Shown here piece by piece: positions 1 through 7,055 of a stretch of 13,586 nucleotides of DNA. The stretch comes from Micrococcales bacterium (GTDB lineage: Bacteria > Actinomycetota > Actinomycetes > S36-B12 > UBA5976). The notes beneath the pieces are model-generated. The model was not told the DNA's origin, did no database searches, and saw only the letters and a list, made by a program, of their open reading frames with translations. Where the stretch lies: NCBI GenBank assembly GCA_024640585.1, contig JAHEEQ010000169.1, forward strand, positions 1 through 13,586, written 5' to 3'. The position numbers and the translations under genes were made by a program. Numbering within the stretch: position 1 is the first letter of the stretch; each line of letters begins with the position of its first letter.

Positions 1-87
1 AAATCTCCAGACCTAAAAATGCAACCAGGGCAGACCTTGCGAGTTTTCGCCCGATCTGCCCTAGTTCTACGCGCTGCTCACGCGTAA
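1..87 (+). CDS. glgX: C-terminal tail of a glycosidase, probably glycogen debranching enzyme GlgX (5' partial)
   Basis: Frame 1 is open from the first base to a TAA at 85-87 and encodes 28 residues, ending RSALVLRAAHA. The segment reads as Pro-Gly, a hydrophobic strand, then Arg-Ser followed by a valine/leucine strand. This is the pattern of the last beta strand in the C-terminal sandwich domain of GH13 debranching enzymes (GlgX/isoamylase type). The gene converges on glgP and lies in a glycogen locus, which supports GlgX. If so, it would hydrolyse alpha-1,6 branches of the limit dextrin left by the phosphorylase, in the cytoplasm. Only the tail is visible, with no catalytic residue, so another GH13 enzyme (TreZ, alpha-amylase) or a chance open frame cannot be excluded. 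A hairpin with a T-run overlaps the stop, which supports a real gene end here. Confidence 0.48.
   Translation, partial: KSPDLKMQPGQTLRVFARSALVLRAAHA
15..62 (-). terminator. Possible terminator for glgP
   Basis: Downstream of glgP on the - strand, AGGGCAGA and TCTGCCCT (55-62 paired with 27-34) form an 8-bp stem. The long inner region contains a second short stem (GCGA 39-42 with TCGC 47-50). About seven bases past the stem the - strand has five T (19-15). The large interior loop and the spacer before the T-run make this weaker than a classical terminator. Confidence 0.35.
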
Positions 88-95
88 TAGTTTTT
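68..95 (+). terminator. Probable Rho-independent terminator of the upstream + strand gene
   Basis: A perfect 6-bp inverted repeat, TACGCG (68-73) and CGCGTA (81-86), has a 7-nt loop and is followed after 4 nt by TTTTT (91-95). The stem includes the last codons and TAA stop of the putative glgX tail. The short stem keeps confidence moderate. Confidence 0.5.
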
Positions 96-97
96 GT

Positions 98-2653
98 TTA
101 CTTTAGAGATGCTTGCAGGCCAAGCTCAGCAAAGTTTGCTAAACCTGCATGCTTTGGAACGACGCGAACGTTATATCCAAACGAACCAGCATTCTTTAGT
201 TCCACACTAACTGTGAAACGCCAGCGAGAGCCTTCGTATTGATCCACCGCCGTTAGCTCAACAACAGTTGGTTCAACAATTCGGTCATTGCTGTCTGCTC
301 GACCATGCACCAATTCAACTGCAACTTCCTGCGGGTTTAGCCCTGCAAGATTTACAAATGCATTGAGTGTGATCAGATCACCACGTTGTGGTGAATCTGG
401 AATGTTTTCAGCTTCAATGTGTTCAACACTTACGCCAGACCAGATGCCACGAATACGTGATTTCCAAACTGCAAGTTCTTTTGCCAAACGTGCATCATCC
501 GCATTCACTTGGCGGCTTGCAACTGCTGCTGGAGTGTAGAGATTATTTACATAATCTTGCACCATGCGAGTTGCGAGAACTTTTGGTCCGAGGGTTGAAA
601 GTGTGTGCTTCACTAATTCCAACCAGCGCGTTGGAAGTTTGTTTGCATCAACATCGTAGAAAACAGGCTTTACATTCTTTTCAATCAAGTTGTAAAGAGC
701 GTTCGCCTCAATGTCATCACGACGATCTGCATCCATCACGCCATCTGCTGTCGGAATTGCCCAACCGTTCTTACCGTCGAACCATTCATCCCACCATCCA
801 TCGAGGATTGACAGATTAAGCGCACCATTGAGCGCGGCCTTCATACCTGAAGTTCCACAAGCTTCTAATGGACGAAGTGGGTTGTTCAACCAAACGTCGC
901 AACCTGGATATAGCCATGAAGCTAATCCCATGTCATAATCTGGTAAGAACACAATGCGATGACGAACTTCTGGATCATCTGTGAACCGAACCAAAGTCTG
1001 AATCAACTTCTTGCCGCCTTCATCAGCAGGGTGTGATTTACCTGCGATAACAAGCTGCACTGGACGCGCTGGATCCAACAAGATTTTCTTGAGTCGTTCA
1101 GGATCGCTCAACATCAAAGTCAAACGTTTGTAAGAAGGAACTCGGCGTGCAAATCCAATTGTCAAAACATCTGGATCCAAAACATTGTCAATCCAGTCGA
1201 GTTCTGCAGGGCTTGCACCACGATTAATCCAAGACTTACGCAGACGATCGCGAGCATGTTCAACTAGTCGAACACGAAGTGCGCGCTTTACAGCCCAGAA
1301 AGTTGCGTCTGAAGTTTGTGAAATTGCTTGCCAACCTTCAGGACCATCAGTGCTAACACCATTTGAAAGTGCAAGAACTTCTGGTGCAACCCAGGTACCA
1401 GCGTGCACACCATTTGTTACGGATGTGATTGGGACATCATCTTGATCAAATGATGGCCATAATCCACCGAACATTCCACGGCTTACATCTCCATGCAAAA
1501 GGCTTACACCGTTGGCACGCGCACCTAAGCGAAGACCAAACACTGCCATGTTGAAAATTTGTGGATCTCCACCAGCAAAGTCTTCAGTTCCAAGTGCAAT
1601 GATTCGCTCGACTGGAACACCATCAGCTGCATTGTCGCCACCAAAGAATTTGTAAATCAAATCCTTGCTGAATCGGTCGATACCTGCAGGAACTGGTGTG
1701 TGAGTCGTAAACACTGTGCCTGAACGAACTGCTTCAAGAGCTGAATCGAAATCCATGCCTTTGTCTGTTAGCTCAAGAATTCGTTCAACACCTAAGAAAC
1801 CTGCGTGACCTTCGTTGCAGTGATAAACCTCAGGTTCTGGAGCGCCAGTGATGCGTGACCAAATACGTAGGGCGCGAACACCACCAATACCTAGCAGAAC
1901 TTCTTGCAACAAACGGTGATCGTGTCCGCCACCGTAAAGGCGGTCGGTTACGTCGCGTTCGGTTGGAGCGTTGTCTTCAACATTTGAATCAAGTAGCAAC
2001 AATGGAACCCGGCCAATATGTGCAACCCAAATATGTGCAACTAATCGCTTGCCACCTGGCAAACCAATAATTACACGTGCGGGTGTGCCATCATGTTCAC
2101 GCAAAAGTGAAAGTGGCAATGCGTCTGGATCAGTTACTGGATAAGTCTCTTCTTGCCAACCATCTCGTGAAAGTGATTGACGGAAATACCCAGCGCGATA
2201 GAACAGGCCAACACCTACTAGAGGAAGTCCAAGATCTGAAGCTGCTTTCAAATGATCACCGGCAAGAATGCCAAGACCACCTGAATATTGTGGGAGCTGA
2301 GTTGCAATACCGAACTCAGCAGAGAAGTAACCAATTGCACGTGGAGCCCGGTCGCCTAAACCGCGGTACCAAGAATCGCGGTTAAGGTAGTTATGCAGGC
2401 TTGCTCGTGCAGCTTCAACGCGATTGACGAATGACGTATTAGCAGCCAATTCATTTAGTCGAGATGAAGGAACATCGGACAGCACTCGCATCGGGTCGCC
2501 ATTGACTGATTCGAAGATTGCTGGATCGATTGCGCGGAAGATTTCCAAGGTTTCGCTGTCCCATGACCAGCGCAAGTTCCCGGCTAATTCGCCGAGGCCT
2601 TGAAGTGGTTGTGGAAGTACTGTGCGAACGTTAAAACGTCTAATTGCTCTCAT
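98..2653 (-). CDS. glgP: Alpha-glucan (glycogen) phosphorylase, actinobacterial type
   Basis: The product is 851 aa and phosphorolyses alpha-1,4-glucan ends to glucose-1-phosphate in the cytoplasm, using PLP. Residues about 12-110 match the N-terminal DUF3417-type module of actinobacterial GlgP (NLRWSWD near 26-32). The phosphorylase core follows, with EFGIATQLPQYSGGLGILAG around 113-132, a YHCNEGHAGF segment near 277-286, FTTHTPVPAG near 315-324 and the PLP-lysine motif TSGMKAALNGAL, where K605 is the expected cofactor lysine. I chose the ATG at 2651-2653 because MRAIRRFNVR matches the family N-terminus. The frame stays open to 2746, but those 31 extra residues look non-homologous. No good Shine-Dalgarno precedes the ATG. 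A TAGCAT box lies 10 nt upstream, suggesting a near-leaderless message. The gene diverges from glgE across a 137-bp spacer and converges on the putative glgX tail. Confidence 0.95.
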   Translation of the reverse strand: MRAIRRFNVRTVLPQPLQGLGELAGNLRWSWDSETLEIFRAIDPAIFESVNGDPMRVLSDVPSSRLNELAANTSFVNRVEAARASLHNYLNRDSWYRGLGDRAPRAIGYFSAEFGIATQLPQYSGGLGILAGDHLKAASDLGLPLVGVGLFYRAGYFRQSLSRDGWQEETYPVTDPDALPLSLLREHDGTPARVIIGLPGGKRLVAHIWVAHIGRVPLLLLDSNVEDNAPTERDVTDRLYGGGHDHRLLQEVLLGIGGVRALRIWSRITGAPEPEVYHCNEGHAGFLGVERILELTDKGMDFDSALEAVRSGTVFTTHTPVPAGIDRFSKDLIYKFFGGDNAADGVPVERIIALGTEDFAGGDPQIFNMAVFGLRLGARANGVSLLHGDVSRGMFGGLWPSFDQDDVPITSVTNGVHAGTWVAPEVLALSNGVSTDGPEGWQAISQTSDATFWAVKRALRVRLVEHARDRLRKSWINRGASPAELDWIDNVLDPDVLTIGFARRVPSYKRLTLMLSDPERLKKILLDPARPVQLVIAGKSHPADEGGKKLIQTLVRFTDDPEVRHRIVFLPDYDMGLASWLYPGCDVWLNNPLRPLEACGTSGMKAALNGALNLSILDGWWDEWFDGKNGWAIPTADGVMDADRRDDIEANALYNLIEKNVKPVFYDVDANKLPTRWLELVKHTLSTLGPKVLATRMVQDYVNNLYTPAAVASRQVNADDARLAKELAVWKSRIRGIWSGVSVEHIEAENIPDSPQRGDLITLNAFVNLAGLNPQEVAVELVHGRADSNDRIVEPTVVELTAVDQYEGSRWRFTVSVELKNAGSFGYNVRVVPKHAGLANFAELGLQASLK

Positions 2654-2663
2654 AGTGAGCCGA

Positions 2664-2669
2664 ATGCTA
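2664..2669 (-). promoter_or_regulatory. Candidate -10 box for glgP
   Basis: TAGCAT on the - strand fits the actinobacterial TAnnnT -10 pattern. It lies 10 nt before the glgP ATG, so a start about 7 nt downstream would give a leader of only a few bases. No convincing -35 box is seen at normal spacing. Confidence 0.3.
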
Positions 2670-2713
2670 GGCGATGGGAAATTGCCCTCTAACTGACCCT
2701 TGCCATATCCCCT

Positions 2714-2729
2714 AGGAGACCGGTTTTCT
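2714..2729. promoter_or_regulatory. LacI/GalR-like palindromic operator candidate between glgP and glgE
   Basis: AGGAGACCGGTTTTCT is an imperfect 16-bp palindrome centred on ACCGGT, a central CG typical of LacI/GalR-family operators. Six of eight symmetric base pairs match and the other two are G-T oppositions. Its centre (2721.5) falls on the midpoint of the 2654-2790 spacer, so one bound regulator could serve both divergent genes. It is a single site found by eye, with no regulator gene in view. Confidence 0.35.
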
Positions 2730-2757
2730 CGCTCACAAATACGCAAGGTTCCCCCTG

Positions 2758-2784
2758 TTCACAAGTGTGCGTGAGGACTAGCGT
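2758..2784 (+). promoter_or_regulatory. Candidate promoter of glgE-glgB, leaderless
   Basis: A -35-like TTCACA (2758-2763, five of six matches to TTGACA) and a -10-like TAGCGT (2779-2784) are separated by 15 nt, somewhat short. The -10 box ends six bases before the glgE ATG, so +1 would fall at or beside the A of ATG. A GAGGA at 2773-2777 is 13 nt from the ATG, too far for normal Shine-Dalgarno use. Confidence 0.35.
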
Positions 2785-2790
2785 TCGCAC

Positions 2791-4803
2791 ATGGCTGAAC
2801 CAGCGAAAAATCCCGACTCGAAGGCTCCGTTGACGAGTGAGATTTTGGGGCCAATAGGACGCTTTCCAATCTTTGATGTCTGGCCAACCGTGGCAGATGG
2901 TCGCCCAGGCAAGGCCGCACTTGATGAGCCAATCAAAATCCGAGCAACCGCAACCCGTGAAGGCCATGACGCGCTTGGGGTAAGTGTGGTTTTAACAAAC
3001 CCAAATCAGGTTTCAACCACCTATCGTGCAGATCTTGCTTCCAATGACATTTATGTATGCGAAGTAACTCCAAACGAAATGGGTATGTGGAGTTTTCGAA
3101 TTGAAGCTTGGGATGACGTTTGGGGAACCTGGCACCACGCATCTGGTCTAAAAGTTCCGGCTGGTGTTGATGTTGAAGTTGAGCTTGAAGAAGGTGCTCG
3201 AATTCTTGAACGCGCATTAAAAGAAACTCTTTCTAATGAATCAGCAGAACTTAAGAAATTGATTCAAAATGCGATTTCTTCATTACGAGACAAAAAACTC
3301 GACACAAATTTGCGATTGGCATCGGCATTCAATTCTGAAATTGATTTGGCAATGCACCAAACACCACTTCGCGATTTGATTACGACTACAAAAAATTTCC
3401 CACTTTTAGTTGAGCGAAATCGAGCGCTGTATGGCGCTTGGTACGAATTTTTCCCGCGTTCAGAAGGCGCAACACTTAAGCCATATAAAACTGGAACATT
3501 TAAAACCGCTAAAAAACGTCTTGCAGCAATTGCAGACATGGGATTCCAAGTTGTTTATGTTCCACCGATTCACCCAATTGGCAAAACCAATCGCAAAGGG
3601 AAAAATAACACACTCACACCAAGCGCTGAAGATGTTGGCTCACCTTGGGCAATCGGTTCCGAAGCTGGTGGACACGACGCCATCAATCCAGAAATTGGCA
3701 CTCTTGCAGACTTCGATGCCTTCGTCGCTGAAATCAAACGTTTAGATATGGAAATTGCGTTAGACCTAGCCTTGCAAGCATCTCCAGATCATCCATGGGT
3801 TAAGGCTCACCCTGAATGGTTTAAACAACGAAACGATGGCTCAATTGCTTTTGCCGAAAACCCTCCAAAAAAATATCAAGACATCTATCCGATGTATTTC
3901 GACACCGACCCTGAAGGTTTATACAAAGAAATTGAACGCATCGTAAGGTTTTGGATGGATCGTGGAGTTCGAATTTTCCGCGTAGACAATCCACACACCA
4001 AACCAGTTTGGATGTGGCAACGATTAATCCATGCAATTGGCAAAACTGATCCAGATGTAATTTTCTTGGCAGAAGCATTCACCGCCCCTGCAATGATGCG
4101 AGCACTTGCTGAGGTTGGTTTCCAGCAGTCATACACATACTTCACTTGGCGTAACGACAAATACGGTCTCAGTCAGTACATAACCGAAATTGCAACCGAG
4201 GCAAGTGCCTACATGCGGCCAAATTTCTTTGTAAATACGCCTGACATTTTGCCAAGCTATTTGCAAACTTCTGGTCCTGCCGGTTTTGCAATTCGCGCAA
4301 CTTTGGCAGCAACACTGAGTCCAACTTGGGGCGTTTATTCTGGATTTGAAATTTACGAATGCGCAGCCTTAAAAGAAGGCGGAGAGGAATACCTAAACTC
4401 CGAGAAATTTGAATTACGACCACGTGATTGGCAAGCTGCCGAAGATGAAGGTCGCACCCTCGCTCCATACATCAAACGATTGAATGAATTACGACGCGAT
4501 CACAAATCTTTGCAACAACTTCGAAATGTGGTTTTCCATCCTGTTGATGACAATGAAGTAATTGCATTTAGCAAAACTTCTGGCGATGATACGGTTTTGG
4601 TTATTTGTACGCTTGATCCAAAAGGCACTCGAGACACCTGGGTGCATCTAGACATGCCTGCACTTGGTTTTGATTGGCAAGACAGGGTTTATGGGCACGA
4701 CTTAGTTACAGATACCACTTGGACGTGGAACAAAGACGTCAAAGTTCATATTGACCCATACCGTTCTGTCGCTCACATTGTGACGTTAAGGAGAATGTCG
4801 TGA
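2791..4803 (+). CDS. glgE: Alpha-1,4-glucan:maltose-1-phosphate maltosyltransferase GlgE
   Basis: This 670-aa GH13_3 enzyme transfers maltosyl units from alpha-maltose-1-phosphate to the non-reducing end of alpha-1,4-glucan in the cytoplasm. An N-terminal beta-sandwich (about 20-125) and a helical insert (about 130-205) precede the (beta/alpha)8 barrel. YVPPIHPIGKTNRKGKNN at 256-273 is a strong family signature. Expected catalytic residues are nucleophile D399 in FRVDNPHTK, acid/base E428 in FLAEAF and D485 in NTPDILP. Their spacings (29 and 57 residues) equal those known for Streptomyces GlgE (D394/E423/D480), so the site appears intact. The C-terminal beta domain runs from about 575 to 670. 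Length fits the family. Its TGA stop overlaps the glgB GTG start by four bases, so the two enzymes are probably translated together. The genes for maltose-1-phosphate synthesis are not adjacent. Confidence 0.96.
   Translation: MAEPAKNPDSKAPLTSEILGPIGRFPIFDVWPTVADGRPGKAALDEPIKIRATATREGHDALGVSVVLTNPNQVSTTYRADLASNDIYVCEVTPNEMGMWSFRIEAWDDVWGTWHHASGLKVPAGVDVEVELEEGARILERALKETLSNESAELKKLIQNAISSLRDKKLDTNLRLASAFNSEIDLAMHQTPLRDLITTTKNFPLLVERNRALYGAWYEFFPRSEGATLKPYKTGTFKTAKKRLAAIADMGFQVVYVPPIHPIGKTNRKGKNNTLTPSAEDVGSPWAIGSEAGGHDAINPEIGTLADFDAFVAEIKRLDMEIALDLALQASPDHPWVKAHPEWFKQRNDGSIAFAENPPKKYQDIYPMYFDTDPEGLYKEIERIVRFWMDRGVRIFRVDNPHTKPVWMWQRLIHAIGKTDPDVIFLAEAFTAPAMMRALAEVGFQQSYTYFTWRNDKYGLSQYITEIATEASAYMRPNFFVNTPDILPSYLQTSGPAGFAIRATLAATLSPTWGVYSGFEIYECAALKEGGEEYLNSEKFELRPRDWQAAEDEGRTLAPYIKRLNELRRDHKSLQQLRNVVFHPVDDNEVIAFSKTSGDDTVLVICTLDPKGTRDTWVHLDMPALGFDWQDRVYGHDLVTDTTWTWNKDVKVHIDPYRSVAHIVTLRRMS
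4788..4794 (+). promoter_or_regulatory. Strong ribosome binding site of glgB inside glgE
   Basis: AAGGAGA lies five bases before the GTG at 4800-4802 and fixes that codon as the glgB start. It is inside the last glgE codons, as expected for translational coupling across the GTGA overlap. It contrasts with the missing Shine-Dalgarno at glgE and glgP. Confidence 0.75.
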
Positions 4804-7052
4804 TTATCCGTCGCAAGAAAAACAGCGAAAATGCGCATCCTGAACCGCTAGAAATTTCCGCAGAGACTGCGAAAGGCGTGTCTCCGATAAATGCTGTGCC
4901 ATTTCATGAACTAGAACAAATCGTTGAGGCGCGTCACCACAATCCACACAGCATTCTTGGTGCACACATTCATAATGGCTATGTCATTTTTCGAGTCATT
5001 AAACCATTTGCAGTCAGCGTTGTAGTCACGGGTTTAGATTTTCGTTTGCCACTAACTCACGAACATCGCGGTGTATGGGTTGGCGCACTTGAGGTTGATT
5101 CAATTCCTGACTATCGAATTGAATCTCGCTTTGGTGAAAATACCTTCACATACGACGACCCATACAGATTCATGCCATGCATTGGCGAATTAGATTTGCA
5201 TTTAATCCACGAAGGTCGCCACGAAAAAATGGCAGACGCACTCGGTGCAAAAGTTTTGCGTTTTCCATCAATTCTTGGCGACGTGACCGGTACAGGATTC
5301 ACAGTTTGGGCACCAAATGCTCAAGGAATCCAAGTAGTTGGAGATTTCAATAGCTGGGATGGCACAGCCCATCCAATGCGTTCACTTGGCGCAAGTGGTG
5401 TTTGGGAATTGTTTATTCCAAACGTTGGCAAAGGAAACAATTACAAATTCAGAATTACTGATCGCTGGAGTCATCAAACCGATAAAGCCGACCCAATGGC
5501 TAAGCACAGCGAAATACCACCCTCAACCGCATCGATAGTTTGGGAATCAGATTACGAATGGCAAGACCATTCATGGATGGAAAAACGTCCAACCGTGGAT
5601 CACAAGTTTGGTCCAATGAGTGTTTATGAAATGCACTTTGGATCTTGGCGTCAAGGTTTGAATTACCGCGATGCTGCATTTCAAATTCGAGACTACGTCC
5701 TGGAACAAGGATTTACGCATGTGGAATTTATGCCACTAGCCCAGCATCCCTACTCACCTTCTTGGGGATACCAAGTAACTGGTTATTACGCAGTTGCATC
5801 GCGCTACGGAGATCCAGATGATTTACGTTATTTAATTGACGTACTTCATCAAGCAGGAATTGGCGTAATTATGGACTGGGTTCCGGCGCACTTTCCGAAA
5901 GACGCTTGGGCGCTTTCTCGCTTTGATGGCACTCCACTTTATGAACATGAAGATCCGCGGCTTGGCGAACACCCAGACTGGGGAACTTATATTTTCAATT
6001 TCGGAAGACCTGAGGTTAGAAATTTCTTAGTAGCGAATGCTGTCTTTTGGTGCAATGAATTTCATGTTGATGCATTACGCGTAGACGCAGTTGCGTCAAT
6101 GCTTTACCTTGATTATTCCCGTGAAGCGGGCGAATGGGTTCCAAATGAATTTGGCGGCCGCGAAAATCTTGCAGCGGTGGAATTCTTGAAAGAAATGAAT
6201 GGTGTAGTTCATTTGCGAGCTCCTGGCGCATTGACTATGGCTGAGGAATCAACCTCATGGCCAGGAGTAACAACCGGACTCGAATGGGGCGGACTTGGTT
6301 TTGACTTCAAGTGGAATATGGGCTGGATGCACGATTCACTCGAATATGTAAAACACGAACCAATCCATCGCAAGTACCACCACAATGAAATGACATTCTC
6401 ACTTGTGTATGCATGGAGTGAAAGATTTATTCTGCCTCTTTCGCACGACGAAGTTGTGCACGGAAAGGGCTCGTTAATTTCTAGAATGCCAGGTGATCGT
6501 TGGCAACAACTTGCCGGCCTTCGTACTTACTACGGATTTATGTGGGCGCATCCTGGAAAACAACTGTTATTTATGGGCTCTGAATTCGCCCAAAGTTCTG
6601 AATGGAATAGCCAGTCTTCGCTTGATTGGTGGCTAACTGATTTCGAAGAACATCGCGGAGTGAAAAACTGCGTTCAATCTCTAAACAACGTTTACAAAAA
6701 CACTCCTGCACTTTGGGAAAGAGATCATGAGCCAGGCGGATTCGAATGGCTAATCGGTGATGACGCAGAAAACAACGTATTTGCTTGGCTTCGATGGGGC
6801 CACAATGGACAAGTTGTTGCGTGCGTAACAAACTTCTCACCAGTGCCTCGAGATTCACACCGCATCCCACTTCCATTTGCTGGCAATTGGAAAGAAGTGC
6901 TAAACACCGATGCAATTGAATTTGGCGGTTCTGGGCTAGGAAACATGGGACGCATAGTGGCGCAAGAAATCGAAATGCACGGGAGACCAGCTTCTGCAGA
7001 TGTGGTCGTACCACCGCTTGCAACTGTTTGGTTTGTACCTGAAAATCAATAA
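4800..7052 (+). CDS. glgB: 1,4-alpha-glucan branching enzyme GlgB
   Basis: This 750-aa GH13_9 enzyme cuts alpha-1,4 chains and rejoins them through alpha-1,6 bonds, branching the GlgE product. It has the long two-module N-terminus: an N1 beta-sandwich (about 38-140, with HHNPHSILG at 46-54) and a CBM48 module (about 160-255, with FTVWAPNA and VVGDFNSWDG). The barrel carries D429 in DALRVDAVASMLYLDYSR, E482 in MAEESTSW and D550 in LPLSHDEVVHGKGSL. Spacings of 53 and 68 equal those of E. coli GlgB (D405/E458/D526). The C-terminal beta domain ends in VVPPLATVWFVP. The start is GTG, set by an AAGGAGA ribosome site, overlapping the glgE stop as GTGA. The first 30 or so residues are basic, then polar, and look unstructured. 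Its stop is three bases from the convergent cnoX stop. Confidence 0.97.
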   Translation: MIIRRKKNSENAHPEPLEISAETAKGVSPINAVPFHELEQIVEARHHNPHSILGAHIHNGYVIFRVIKPFAVSVVVTGLDFRLPLTHEHRGVWVGALEVDSIPDYRIESRFGENTFTYDDPYRFMPCIGELDLHLIHEGRHEKMADALGAKVLRFPSILGDVTGTGFTVWAPNAQGIQVVGDFNSWDGTAHPMRSLGASGVWELFIPNVGKGNNYKFRITDRWSHQTDKADPMAKHSEIPPSTASIVWESDYEWQDHSWMEKRPTVDHKFGPMSVYEMHFGSWRQGLNYRDAAFQIRDYVLEQGFTHVEFMPLAQHPYSPSWGYQVTGYYAVASRYGDPDDLRYLIDVLHQAGIGVIMDWVPAHFPKDAWALSRFDGTPLYEHEDPRLGEHPDWGTYIFNFGRPEVRNFLVANAVFWCNEFHVDALRVDAVASMLYLDYSREAGEWVPNEFGGRENLAAVEFLKEMNGVVHLRAPGALTMAEESTSWPGVTTGLEWGGLGFDFKWNMGWMHDSLEYVKHEPIHRKYHHNEMTFSLVYAWSERFILPLSHDEVVHGKGSLISRMPGDRWQQLAGLRTYYGFMWAHPGKQLLFMGSEFAQSSEWNSQSSLDWWLTDFEEHRGVKNCVQSLNNVYKNTPALWERDHEPGGFEWLIGDDAENNVFAWLRWGHNGQVVACVTNFSPVPRDSHRIPLPFAGNWKEVLNTDAIEFGGSGLGNMGRIVAQEIEMHGRPASADVVVPPLATVWFVPENQ

Positions 7053-7055
7053 GGT

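Noticed and set aside
388..819. Open frame of 143 codons on the + strand inside glgP
   Set aside because: It lies wholly opposite the strongly conserved phosphorylase C-terminal region, has low-complexity His/Leu/Ser composition and shows no family motif.
2654..2746. N-terminal extension of GlgP by 31 residues to an upstream start
   Set aside because: The family N-terminus begins at the ATG 2651-2653; the extension would run through the central palindrome and looks like untranslated control sequence.
2689..2967. Open frame of 92 codons on the - strand across the glgE start
   Set aside because: It is mostly antisense to GlgE and covers the divergent promoter region; no domain, and it competes with a well-supported gene layout.
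6571..7023. Open frame of 150 codons on the - strand inside glgB
   Set aside because: It is antisense to the conserved GlgB C-terminal domain, rich in Cys, Arg, Leu and Gln as shadow frames are, with no recognisable domain.
2791..7052. Possible horizontal transfer of glgE-glgB
   Set aside because: Base and codon character looks like the neighbouring genes by eye, catalytic spacings are standard, and there are no mobile-element remnants.
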